The translations under genes were made by a program, and so were the position numbers. Source: Oscillospiraceae bacterium (GTDB lineage: Bacteria > Bacillota > Clostridia > Oscillospirales > Ruminococcaceae). From it: 40,200 nt of DNA. The notes beneath the pieces are model-generated. The model was not told where the DNA came from. It did not search any database and was given only the letters and a program-made list of their open reading frames with translations. Location of the stretch: the NCBI GenBank assembly GCA_017483465.1, contig JAFUWN010000028.1, positions 1 to 40,200 on the forward strand, written 5' to 3'. Below are positions 33,092-40,200 of the stretch, piece by piece (position 1 is the stretch's first letter; the number at the start of each line of letters is the position of its first letter).

Positions 33092-33359
33092 AATTCAGAA
33101 TATCCCCTATCCGGCTCTGAAAAGCCATATCTCAGAGAAAGTGCAGAACTGGAAGAACGAATATGGAATTGAAAGCCTTGACGAAATCGGCTGTTTCGTG
33201 ATTTTGGATGCAGATGAGAAAGGATTCTTTGCTGAATCCGAAATGGAATTTACAGAAATTCTGCACCTTGAAAATAAAACCTATCTGCATGGAGTCAGAA
33301 TGCTCGGTGACTGCTACGGTGAAGATACTTTCTTTCCGGTTGAAAGAGTGAGAAAATGA
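33066..33359 (+). CDS. Small acidic protein of unknown function
   Basis: 97 residues. Its start lies inside the end of the DUF1643 gene, eight bases after GGAGGT, and its TGA overlaps the ATG of the recombinase gene. The tight overlaps on both sides argue that it is real and coupled. Sequence is acidic (ESLDEIGCFVILDADEKGFFAESEMEF) with no span or signal. No family is recognised. Confidence 0.7.
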   Translation: MMKILNLNEIQNIPYPALKSHISEKVQNWKNEYGIESLDEIGCFVILDADEKGFFAESEMEFTEILHLENKTYLHGVRMLGDCYGEDTFFPVERVRK

Positions 33360-34915
33360 GTATCATCATTCCGAGAGTGGCTCTGTATGCGAGATTCAGT
33401 TCCGACAATCAAAGAACTGAATCCATAGATGCACAGGTCAGAGCCATGAAGAAATATTGCCAAGACCAGCACTGGCAAATTGTGGAAACTTATGTTGATG
33501 AAGCACGCTCCGCAACAACTGACCGCAGACCAAACTTTCAGCAGATGATAGCCGACAGTGCAAAAGGAATCTTCGACATAGTGCTTGTGCATAAACTTGA
33601 CAGGTTTTCAAGAAATCGCTATGATTCAGCAATCTACAAATCTAAGCTGAAAAAGAACCGTGTCAGAATTGCAAGTGTTCTTGAAAGAATAGACGATAGC
33701 CCTGAATCAGTTATGATGGAAGCAATGCTTGAAGGCATGGCAGAGTATTACAGTCGCAATCTGAGCCGTGAAGTCATGAAAGGCATGAATGAGACAGCAC
33801 TCCAGTGTAAACACACTGGGGGCTGTCCGCCGTTAGGCTATGACCTTGACAAAAACAAATATCTGATAATCAACAAGCATGAAGCTGAAGCAGTCAGAAC
33901 CATATTTGAAATGTTCGATAAAGGTTGTGGCTATACTGCTATCATCAACTATCTGAATGATAATGGCTATGCTCCCAAGCGTGGCGGAATATTTGGTAAA
34001 AATAGTCTGTGCAGTATTCTTTCCAACGAAAAATATACAGGCGTTTTCGTTTTTAACAAATCTGTTTCAAAAGACAGCGAAGGCAAGCGAAACGGACACA
34101 GACAGAAATCATCAGACCAAATAATCCGCATTGAGAACGGTTGTCCGGCAATCATCAGCAAGGAACTTTTTCAGAGAGTGCAAAAACGGAAGAAAAAGAA
34201 CAAACAGAATACAGGACAGTATCACAGCAAGGAATTTTACATGATGACCGGAAAAGTGTTCTGCGGTGTTTGCGGTAAGAGAATTCAGGGAAATGTCAGA
34301 TATTGTGGCAGAAGCAAACTCCGGCTTGCTACTTACCGCTGTGATACACTCCGGAAATTCTGTAATAACAAGGAAAACAACAAAGACTATCTGGATGTGT
34401 ACATTGTGGAACTGCTGAAAGAAAAAATATTCAACAGCAAAGCTCTTCATAAGAGAATTGAGGCAATAAATACCTATATTCAGCAGTATAATGCAGAATA
34501 TGATACAATGTTTGAAGCAATCCAGACAGAATTTGACAGTGTGAATGAAAGTCTTTCCAACATCACGATTGCAGTCGAAAAAGGCGTTATTACTCAGCCA
34601 TTGATTGAAAGAGCTGAAGAACTGGAACAAAAAAGAAATGAATTGCAAATAAAGCTGTTTGCTTTGAAGCGTTTCAATCTTTTAGAGTATAAAGAATGTT
34701 CCCATCTGATAGCAGATTTCAGAAATATGCCAAGAAACACACAGGAATTCAGAACATTTGTGCAGACTTATATCGAAAAAATTGTGACATATCCATATCA
34801 TCTGGAAATTACGATAAATACAGGCTTTGGAATCACAGACGAACTGAATGAAACCATTACTATCAGACGGGGTGAACTCTATGCTCTGTTTGAATCGAAA
34901 ACGAAGGAGGGCTAA
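33356..34915 (+). CDS. Large serine recombinase 1
   Basis: 519 residues. The resolvase domain begins VALYARFSSDNQ with catalytic Ser15 and has VHKLDRFSRNRYD. The recombinase domain (about 160-270) includes GGCPPLGYDLD and NEKYTGVFVFNKSV. A zinc ribbon (CGVCGKRIQGN, with C and C pair about 30 residues on) and a coiled-coil region (QTEFDSVNESLSNI; RAEELEQKRNEL) follow. Such enzymes integrate and excise elements between short att sites. It is the size and layout of Ccr and TnpX proteins. The DUF960 gene starts three bases after its stop. Confidence 0.95.
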   Translation: MSIIIPRVALYARFSSDNQRTESIDAQVRAMKKYCQDQHWQIVETYVDEARSATTDRRPNFQQMIADSAKGIFDIVLVHKLDRFSRNRYDSAIYKSKLKKNRVRIASVLERIDDSPESVMMEAMLEGMAEYYSRNLSREVMKGMNETALQCKHTGGCPPLGYDLDKNKYLIINKHEAEAVRTIFEMFDKGCGYTAIINYLNDNGYAPKRGGIFGKNSLCSILSNEKYTGVFVFNKSVSKDSEGKRNGHRQKSSDQIIRIENGCPAIISKELFQRVQKRKKKNKQNTGQYHSKEFYMMTGKVFCGVCGKRIQGNVRYCGRSKLRLATYRCDTLRKFCNNKENNKDYLDVYIVELLKEKIFNSKALHKRIEAINTYIQQYNAEYDTMFEAIQTEFDSVNESLSNITIAVEKGVITQPLIERAEELEQKRNELQIKLFALKRFNLLEYKECSHLIADFRNMPRNTQEFRTFVQTYIEKIVTYPYHLEITINTGFGITDELNETITIRRGELYALFESKTKEG

Positions 34916-34917
34916 TC

Positions 34918-35211
34918 ATGTTTGAACCCAATAAACCAAGATACCTCACAAGAGGTGTAGATAATACAATCCCACTGGACGTACAGCTATGCATGTGGAA
35001 TATTATTGATAGGCTCGCAGACCCCAGAGATTACCTGCAAGTATTTCATTTAAGTGTTTCAGGAGAAGTACAGGTTATTCGCCACACATCAGAGCAACCT
35101 GTAGTTGATAAGACATATACTATGATAACTTTTGCACGACCTGTTACAGCTAAGGTATATGTGATAGATTCGGCGGAATACTGTACCATGTTACTTGCGG
35201 AAGAATACTAA
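34918..35211 (+). CDS. DUF960 family protein
   Basis: 97 residues matching DUF960: RYLTRGVDNTIPLDVQLCMWNIIDRL, DYLQVFHLSVSGEVQVIRHTSEQP, then TYTMITFARPVTAKVYVIDS. Function unknown. DUF960 genes are part of the conserved set beside ccr recombinases in SCC elements, and it directly follows a recombinase here too, with GAAGGAGG upstream. Confidence 0.9.
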   Translation: MFEPNKPRYLTRGVDNTIPLDVQLCMWNIIDRLADPRDYLQVFHLSVSGEVQVIRHTSEQPVVDKTYTMITFARPVTAKVYVIDSAEYCTMLLAEEY

Positions 35212-35220
35212 AATGAATGA

Positions 35221-35259
35221 AGAAACTGTCGTGATATTTGTTGCGGCAGTTTCTTTTTT
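35221..35259 (+). terminator. Terminator after the DUF960 gene
   Basis: AGAAACTG (35221-35228) pairs with CAGTTTCT (35247-35254), with GCC-type weak pairing inside, followed by TTTTT. It closes the DUF1643-recombinase-DUF960 unit. Confidence 0.75.
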
Positions 35260-35428
35260 CTGCTATTTTAGTGAGAAATGCAGAAAATATTTTTTCTTCT
35301 TTGTAGGTTCACTTGGTACTGGGAATGGTATGCAACGAGAAGTGATTATTCTTTAGGTTTAGAATCTTTCTTTTTTACAGAAATATGTAGAAACTGAGAA
35401 TTTCCTTTAAGCGAGACTTGACGTGAGA

Positions 35429-35505
35429 ACATTCAGCCGACCTGCAACATTCAAAAGAGTATCTAAGAAGCAATCTCCTGCTGTTATAAACGGTCGGCTG
35501 AATGT
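35429..35505. repeat. 14-bp perfect inverted repeat with 49-base centre, upstream of the DUF927 gene
   Basis: ACATTCAGCCGACC (35429-35442) and GGTCGGCTGAATGT (35492-35505) are perfect reverse complements. AACATTCA is repeated once more inside (35447). It lies in the roughly 370-base gene-free stretch from 35260 to the DUF927 operon, which otherwise holds a possible TATAAT at 35541. Possible roles: origin or helicase-loading site, recombinase site, or RNA element. Confidence 0.7.
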
Positions 35506-35587
35506 CGAACGACAATCGAGCGATTAAAAGTTTGTGTTTGTATAATATATACATTTTTGTTGAAAATAATTTATAAAGGATTACATC

Positions 35588-35785
35588 TTGATTTCTGTAA
35601 AATTTTGTGATAAAATAAATATGCTGGATGATTATCACTATTCCAGCGTGTCAGAAGCATATTCGCCGGATGAAGGTGTAGTAACCCTGTGTAAGCCCCA
35701 AAAACTTGCAGAGGGGTTCATTATCCCCTGTTGGAGAAACAGAATTAAAATCCGTGTGGAGAGTCTTCTGAAACATGCATCTTGA
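35588..35785 (+). CDS. Doubtful 65-residue frame in the DUF927 leader
   Basis: A TTG-started frame with AAAGGA eight bases upstream and a TATAAT at 35541 in front. The sequence (begins MISVKFCDKINMLDDYHYSS) shows no domain. The DNA beneath contains a hairpin (AGGGG/CCCCT near 35712-35730), so this may be an RNA leader rather than a gene. Confidence 0.25.
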   Translation: MISVKFCDKINMLDDYHYSSVSEAYSPDEGVVTLCKPQKLAEGFIIPCWRNRIKIRVESLLKHAS

Positions 35786-35840
35786 AAATTTAATATATTG
35801 GTAAGTAAAAAGTGCAGCTGATGAAAGGAAGGAAAAAATT

Positions 35841-37922
35841 ATGATTAAAAAAAGTTCCAATGCAAATGGCGAAAGAAGCAGACTCAGAAGAAATCATGGA
35901 ATAGGCAGAATGAATACAGAGCCTGAACATCTTGAAACAGATGGCAGTACGGCAATGCAGTCTAAATTAGAGGTGTTGAATACCGATAGCACGGACAGCA
36001 TGAGTGCGACAGAAAAAAATGCGGCTCCGGTAACTGGATTAAACTGTAGAGTTCTGGACTTTCAAACGCATTCTCCTGAAAATGCTCCAAACGACAAAGC
36101 TGACGAAACAATAGTTCCGGAAGAGCAGAATCTGCCTGAAATTCTGGATATACCAGAAGAAACAGAGTGTTCTGTGGACAAAGTGACGATATTGCCCGTT
36201 AAAATCCCAGTGTATGGAGTTCTTGAGCTTACAGAAGAAAGTCTGGATTTTGCCAAGAAGATTGGTAGAAAATCTCTTCGCAAAGGCAAATCTGACCTTA
36301 AAAAGTGCATCATAGTAAAATATTCCAACGGCTTTGGAATACTGAAATATAAAGGTGATACTCCTATTTTAGACTGGACTATGCAGAGAATCGACATTCT
36401 GAAAAAAGTCAAGGCGAAAAATGGAAGAACATTTCTGGACATCCTTGTAATGGATGACCTGAGTACAAAGCAGATAAGAGTACCTTCCAGCATATTCCTT
36501 GAAAAAAATCTTTCAAAACTGATGCAGTACAATGTTGCATTAAATGAAAATTACAGCTTCAGCATGTCGGTTTACTTTCAGAAGCTAATTGAAACCATCC
36601 CTATGGAAGATGCAAGTCAGAAACTCGGCATCATCACAGGCGATTCTCCTGCTGACCTGAAATTTAATGCCTATGCAATTCCAGACGGCTTTGAGTGGAA
36701 TACAGAGTATTCAGATTTTTCAGAGTACCTTGAAGATTTCAACGAACTGATAAAGCCAAGTCCTGCTTTGCAATATCTGGTAGCAACATCCATGTCGTCT
36801 GTGATTCTGACAACGCTGAAAGCAAAATACAATATTGACCTGCACTCTTATTGTATGAACATCATAGGGGCTTCCAGTACGGGCAAGACCATCAGCAGCA
36901 GATTCTGTGCGGCTCTGTGGACGAATCCGCTTTCGGATAAAATCTTCTCTGCAATGCTTGCTACAAGCAATGCGGCATTAAAGCACTTAGACGGTCGCTA
37001 TGGTGTGCCGACATTTCTGGATGAAGCATCCATCTTAGGCGGTGTTTCTCCTACTGAATACGGCTACAGCGTTTACGAAGAAAGAGAGAAGAAAAGACTC
37101 AACAGCGATTGTAGCGAAAAGGAAAGCGGCACATGGTCTACCATTGTCATCATGTCCAGTGAACAGCATTTTCATTGCAACAGCAAAATTCAGAATGGTG
37201 GTATGGCTGTCAGAATTCACTCGATAGAGAACCTTGAATTCACAACTGACAAAGACCATGCTGATGCTCTGGAAGAGTTCATAAGAAATAACTACGGCGT
37301 GATTGGTCATGAATTTACAAATGCTCTGTTCGACAAGAAAAAATATTCAAATCTGGACGAACTGTATGAAGAAGCAAAAGAATCCATGAGAGAGTATGTC
37401 GCTGACAGCATGAACGGATTCACGGAGAGACTATTGCAGACTTATGCGGTGACGTATCTGACGGCAACGCTTCTGAAAAAATTAGGGTTGGCAATTCAGC
37501 CCTCTGCCGTTGCAAAAATCATGGCAGAGCATAATAAAATGGTCGGAAGTGAGCAGAACCTTGCTTTGAATGCTCAGAGAGCCATCATCTCTTATGTGAT
37601 GAGAAACCCCATGAAATCTGGAATTCGCAAAGTAACCAATGCAACAGGCGACAGAATTTTCAAAATTATCATTGAAGAAAGTCTGACAAAAGAAATTCTG
37701 GAACACGCAGGATTCACAGACCTGAAAGTGACTCTCAAAGAAATGGCGAAATCAGAAATGTTAATTCGTCAGCAGAAAGGTCGTCTGAAATCCAAGCTTT
37801 CCATAGATGGCAATATCGGTTATTGCTATCAGTTCGATATGACAGATTTTATCAAAGATGCTGAAATCTGTCAAGTATCATCAAATACTTCTGATGACAT
37901 GGATGAATATGTCATTGACTGA
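35841..37922 (+). CDS. DUF927 family P-loop ATPase (Cch-like helicase)
   Basis: 693 residues. A low-complexity N-terminal region (about 1-120) is followed by a mixed domain and then the DUF927 core. The core has Walker A GASSTGKT near 343-350 and a Walker B-like VPTFLDEAS near 390. Further on, TWSTIVIMSSEQHF is a sensor-type stretch and GGMAVRIHSIE is typical of the family. The last 120 residues (RDRIFKI-like region, LKEMAKSEMLIRQQKGRLKSKL) resemble a winged helix. SCC elements encode DUF927 proteins (Cch) with MCM-like helicase activity, suggesting the excised element replicates. The GAAGGAAGG site is well placed, and a strong hairpin follows the stop. Confidence 0.88.
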   Translation: MIKKSSNANGERSRLRRNHGIGRMNTEPEHLETDGSTAMQSKLEVLNTDSTDSMSATEKNAAPVTGLNCRVLDFQTHSPENAPNDKADETIVPEEQNLPEILDIPEETECSVDKVTILPVKIPVYGVLELTEESLDFAKKIGRKSLRKGKSDLKKCIIVKYSNGFGILKYKGDTPILDWTMQRIDILKKVKAKNGRTFLDILVMDDLSTKQIRVPSSIFLEKNLSKLMQYNVALNENYSFSMSVYFQKLIETIPMEDASQKLGIITGDSPADLKFNAYAIPDGFEWNTEYSDFSEYLEDFNELIKPSPALQYLVATSMSSVILTTLKAKYNIDLHSYCMNIIGASSTGKTISSRFCAALWTNPLSDKIFSAMLATSNAALKHLDGRYGVPTFLDEASILGGVSPTEYGYSVYEEREKKRLNSDCSEKESGTWSTIVIMSSEQHFHCNSKIQNGGMAVRIHSIENLEFTTDKDHADALEEFIRNNYGVIGHEFTNALFDKKKYSNLDELYEEAKESMREYVADSMNGFTERLLQTYAVTYLTATLLKKLGLAIQPSAVAKIMAEHNKMVGSEQNLALNAQRAIISYVMRNPMKSGIRKVTNATGDRIFKIIIEESLTKEILEHAGFTDLKVTLKEMAKSEMLIRQQKGRLKSKLSIDGNIGYCYQFDMTDFIKDAEICQVSSNTSDDMDEYVID

Positions 37923-37932
37923 TTTTTTGGAA

Positions 37933-37960
37933 CACTCCGGAGTCTCAGGACTTCGGAGTG
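37933..37960 (+). repeat. Intercistronic hairpin after the DUF927 gene
   Basis: CACTCCGGAGTC (37933-37944) pairs with GACTTCGGAGTG (37949-37960) across TCAG, extended outside by GGAA/TTCC. No T tract follows, so it is more likely a processing or stability element. Confidence 0.6.
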
Positions 37961-37993
37961 CATTCCGAAACTTGCTAAAGAAAGGACTTGCAA

Positions 37994-38188
37994 ATGCTAA
38001 TAAAGAATGTTACAATCACAAGAAACAGCATCAGTAAAGATAGCTGTTTCACTCAGGACTTCAAATACAAGGATGCTGTTGTAAATAATAAGCAGAACCC
38101 TACTTCTGATAGCATTATCATAAACCTGAGTCTTGTACTTCTGGATATGTTTCTGGAAATGCAGTCAGAACAGACGGAGAAAGTGTGA
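37994..38188 (+). CDS. Small protein of unknown function between DUF927 and recombinase 2
   Basis: 64 residues from the ATG at 37994, seven bases after AAAGGA; a TTG two codons earlier is less likely. It begins MLIKNVTITRNSISKDSCFT and ends in a helix (INLSLVLLDMFLEMQSEQTE). The stop overlaps the GTG start of the recombinase gene, so it is translationally coupled. Small unnamed genes also lie between cch and ccr in SCC elements, but I see no sequence match to claim. Confidence 0.6.
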   Translation: MLIKNVTITRNSISKDSCFTQDFKYKDAVVNNKQNPTSDSIIINLSLVLLDMFLEMQSEQTEKV

Positions 38189-40002
38189 TAAATATGGGGC
38201 ATAAAAAATCACTTTCGGCGATTGCTTATACGAGAGTTTCAAGTGAAAAACAGGTTGATAACTACTCTCTGGATTTTCAGGAAGATTTCTGTTCCAGTTA
38301 CGCCAAAGCGAATAACATGGAACTGAAAAAAATATTTCGTGAGGAAGGTCATACTGGCACAAATACAAACAGACCTGCTTATCAGGAAATGAGACAGTAT
38401 CTGAAAGAAAACCATGTGGATGTGGTACTGGTGCATCATCTTGATCGTCTACATCGGGATGAAACAAATACCTTTAACGACCTCAGATACTTCCGTCAGA
38501 ATCATATCAGGCTTTTAGCAATTGCTGACGGCATAGATTCAGATGATGAAATGGCAAGTCTGGTAATCGCTGTAAAAGCAGCATTAGCAGCAGATTTTTC
38601 TCGTAATCTTGCCAAAGAAACCAGAAAAGGACTCATAGAAGGTGCAAAAGAAGGCAGACACATGGGAGGTAAACCGCCATATGGATTTAAAGTGAATCAT
38701 GATACCGGATTTCTGGAAATAGACGAAACAACTGCTCCGGCAGTCAGACAAATGTTTCAGCTTTACGCCGAAAGCTTTACTACAGGACAAATCTGTGACT
38801 GGCTGAAACAGCATCACTATAAGACCAGAAGTGGCAATGATTTTACTGCTTCTGCATTAAATTCCATTTTCCATAACGAAAAATATAAGGGCTGCTACAC
38901 TTGGGATAAAGCAGTTCCCAAAGACAGCGAGGGGCATCGCAACAGTCATAAACAGAAAGAAGAATATATCAGAATTGAGGGTGGATGCCCTGCTGTTGTC
39001 CCTCCTGAACTGTTTGAAAAAGTGCAGGAGAAACTAAAAGAAAACAGTTTGAAAGCAAGTCGCAACAAAGCCAAAAGATACTACCCGTTAAACGGACGTA
39101 TCTTCTGTGGTGAGTGTCGTCAGCGTATGACTGGAAATGTCCAGTACAGCGGAAAATCTAAATACTACCAATATCGCTGTTCTTCCGGATGCGGAAATAA
39201 ACCTGTTCGTGCTGAATATCTTGAAAATTATGTGCTGAATGTGGTAAAGGAATGTCTGTTTTCAGAGACAAATGCAAATCACATTCTGGAATCTTTGAAT
39301 CAGCTTTCTATAGACCATAAGCATGAGACAGATGCACAGTATCAACAGCTCATGACGAAGAAAGCTGGTCTGGAAACAGCACAGAATAACCTTCTGAATG
39401 CTTTGGAGTCCGGCAAAGGCACTTCGGCTATCCAGAAACGCCTTGAACGTCTGTGTACGGAATCAGAACAGATAGAAATCAAATTGACAAATATTAACAG
39501 AACTCATCATCAGTTCACAGAAGAAGACCTCAACAGACTAAAACAGAAATTTGAGACATATCTGATGACACATGACACCGTGAACACGAAAAGGCTTCTG
39601 GACTGCACCATTCAGAAAATAGATATTGGTGCAAATGAAATACAGCTTGATTTTGCTGATAGTATTAGCATCAGCAGTGAAACAAAGAAAAAACTAAAAG
39701 GAGATTCGATTATGAATACAAAGACTATCAAAAATGAAAAGAATGTGACTCTTAATGCTTTTCTTCTCGGACTGAGAGATGGAGAATCCAAAAACGAACT
39801 GATTTTGCACTTGGCAATCAGACCATATCATGAATGCAACTACTCCTCCACCTGTGACTTAGCTTTGAGTATGGAATCTGTAAGCCAACTCTTGATGAAA
39901 AAAGAAATCGAATTATGGGAACTGATAGGCTGTAAAATGGACTTGACAGTAAAGTGGAACGGTGAACAGATAACACAGGTTCTTGACCTCAATGTAGCAT
40001 AG
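38185..40002 (+). CDS. Large serine recombinase 2 with C-terminal extension
   Basis: 605 residues from a GTG that overlaps the previous stop; an ATG at 38194 is an alternative. The resolvase domain starts AIAYTRVSSEKQ (catalytic Ser19) and has VHHLDRLHRDETN. The recombinase domain has GGKPPYGFKVN and NEKYKGCYTWDKAV. The stretch AVPKDSEGHRN, then RIEGGCPAVVPPELFEKVQ, closely parallels recombinase 1. A zinc ribbon (CGECRQRMTGN, YRCSSGCGN) and a coiled coil follow. The last 96 residues, from Met at 39712, form an extra domain not usual in this family and may also be made separately. It lies nearest the right edge of the element and ends at a terminator. Confidence 0.93.
   Translation: MINMGHKKSLSAIAYTRVSSEKQVDNYSLDFQEDFCSSYAKANNMELKKIFREEGHTGTNTNRPAYQEMRQYLKENHVDVVLVHHLDRLHRDETNTFNDLRYFRQNHIRLLAIADGIDSDDEMASLVIAVKAALAADFSRNLAKETRKGLIEGAKEGRHMGGKPPYGFKVNHDTGFLEIDETTAPAVRQMFQLYAESFTTGQICDWLKQHHYKTRSGNDFTASALNSIFHNEKYKGCYTWDKAVPKDSEGHRNSHKQKEEYIRIEGGCPAVVPPELFEKVQEKLKENSLKASRNKAKRYYPLNGRIFCGECRQRMTGNVQYSGKSKYYQYRCSSGCGNKPVRAEYLENYVLNVVKECLFSETNANHILESLNQLSIDHKHETDAQYQQLMTKKAGLETAQNNLLNALESGKGTSAIQKRLERLCTESEQIEIKLTNINRTHHQFTEEDLNRLKQKFETYLMTHDTVNTKRLLDCTIQKIDIGANEIQLDFADSISISSETKKKLKGDSIMNTKTIKNEKNVTLNAFLLGLRDGESKNELILHLAIRPYHECNYSSTCDLALSMESVSQLLMKKEIELWELIGCKMDLTVKWNGEQITQVLDLNVA
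39712..40002 (+). CDS. Possible independently translated C-terminal domain of recombinase 2
   Basis: Within the recombinase frame, AAAAGGAG (39696-39703) stands eight bases before ATG at 39712. This would give a 96-residue protein (begins MNTKTIKNEKNVTLNAFLLG). The region has the strand-rich look of a small separate domain (NELILHLAIRPYHEC; KMDLTVKWNGEQITQVLDL). Either it is an in-frame nested gene or a formerly separate gene fused to the recombinase. Confidence 0.4.
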   Translation: MNTKTIKNEKNVTLNAFLLGLRDGESKNELILHLAIRPYHECNYSSTCDLALSMESVSQLLMKKEIELWELIGCKMDLTVKWNGEQITQVLDLNVA

Positions 40003-40012
40003 GAATCAATCT

Positions 40013-40047
40013 ACAGGGCAGTTATAGCAGTATAGCTGCCCTGTTTT
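40013..40047 (+). terminator. Terminator of recombinase 2
   Basis: ACAGGGCAG (40013-40021) pairs with CTGCCCTGT (40036-40044) around an AT-rich loop, followed by TTT. Confidence 0.8.
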
Positions 40048-40092
40048 ATGTCAAAAAATCGTAAGCGTAAAATAAAATGCGTCCCAGATAGC

Positions 40093-40121
40093 AAAAAATC
40101 TCGCCGAATCATACGGCGAGA
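40093..40121 (-). terminator. Terminator of the leftward gene at the right edge
   Basis: Leftward TCTCGCCG (40121-40114) pairs with CGGCGAGA (40106-40099), loop TATGATT, followed by six U residues (40098-40093). It begins two bases past the stop of the partial gene. Confidence 0.85.
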
Positions 40122-40123
40122 GA

Positions 40124-40200
40124 TTAGGATTCATTCCAGGGCAGAAGAATAGTTCCGGGAGGATGAGAAAACAAGTCAATCAGATATTTTTCGGCATCCA
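40124..40200 (-). CDS. C-terminal end of an unidentified leftward gene, partial
   Basis: The reverse strand is open from the window edge to TAA at 40126-40124 and reads DAEKYLIDLFSHPPGTILLP followed by WNES. A strong terminator follows directly, which supports a real gene end. Too little is visible to name a family. It may belong to the chromosome beyond the element. Confidence 0.55.
   Translation of the reverse strand, partial: DAEKYLIDLFSHPPGTILLPWNES

Larger units (their letters stand above)
27277..40060. mobile_element. SCC-like accessory element carrying RiPP and amidoligase cargo (limits approximate)
   Basis: Between the ssrA terminator and the leftward gene tail at 40124 lie two large serine recombinases, a DUF927 ATPase, DUF960, DUF1643, a ribbon-helix-helix regulator and cargo genes, with no housekeeping gene. 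DUF927, DUF960 and DUF1643 are the genes conserved beside ccr in staphylococcal cassette chromosomes. No relaxase, secretion or virion gene is seen. The limits are my estimate: I could not find convincing attachment repeats, and the best shared word between both edges is only nine bases. Confidence 0.6.

Noticed and set aside
27207-40082. Nine-base word AAAATGCGT at both edges as attachment sites
   Set aside because: A shared nine-base AT-rich word over such windows can arise by chance and no longer match surrounds it. Kept only as a weak candidate in the findings.
1-40200. CRISPR arrays, rRNA genes, tRNA genes, insertion sequence transposases
   Set aside because: No regularly spaced repeats, rRNA signatures, complete tRNA cloverleaf or DDE transposase were seen. 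tmRNA is the only RNA gene of this kind.

Overview
The window looks like chromosome from a Ruminococcus-like member of the Oscillospiraceae (Clostridia). Two secreted proteins end in type I dockerin domains, as in cellulosome-forming ruminococci. There is a T-box-controlled tyrS, strong AGGAGG ribosome sites, and many promoters with consensus -35 and -10 boxes and a 17-base spacer, several with an extended TGC in front of TATAAT. No species is claimed.

Positions 1 to about 27,280 are ordinary chromosome. In order: the end of a CBS/CorC-type membrane protein; an ASCH-DUF1810 fusion; a leftward operon (DUF6273 protein, GH25 lysozyme lipoprotein, DUF975/CmpB membrane protein); a Tyr T-box leader, a small membrane protein and tyrS; a CotH-dockerin protein; a leftward protein of unknown function; a DUF2798 membrane protein behind a long structured leader; a leftward operon ending in an unusual GH43-membrane-repeat fusion and including a 24-residue membrane peptide; an FHA-SEDS-PBP cell wall operon; hpf, a divergent peptide deformylase and a dockerin polysaccharide deacetylase; gshA with a class II amidotransferase; a GT4 glycosyltransferase overlapping a GH13 glucosidase; a YdbC/PC4 protein, smpB and ssrA (tmRNA).

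From just after the tmRNA to about 40,050 lies a compact accessory element. Its recombination half carries two large serine recombinases, a DUF927 (Cch-like) ATPase, DUF960 and DUF1643. This is the gene set known around ccr in staphylococcal SCC elements, but here in a Clostridia host and next to ssrA. I see no relaxase, type IV secretion or phage structural genes. Chromosome-like sequence may resume at about 40,060 with the end of a leftward gene.

The cargo is the most interesting part. Three small consecutive genes share the start MLE(M/L)ECLT. Each encodes exactly four Cys-x-Pro motifs, and in 8 of the 12 the next residue is Asp or Glu. They are followed by a radical SAM/SPASM protein with an N-terminal PqqD-like region. 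I read this as a RiPP system, probably thioether-forming, with a divergent ribbon-helix-helix regulator. Downstream is a zinc-ribbon amidoligase directly coupled to a class II glutamine amidotransferase, a second likely peptide- or protein-modifying module.
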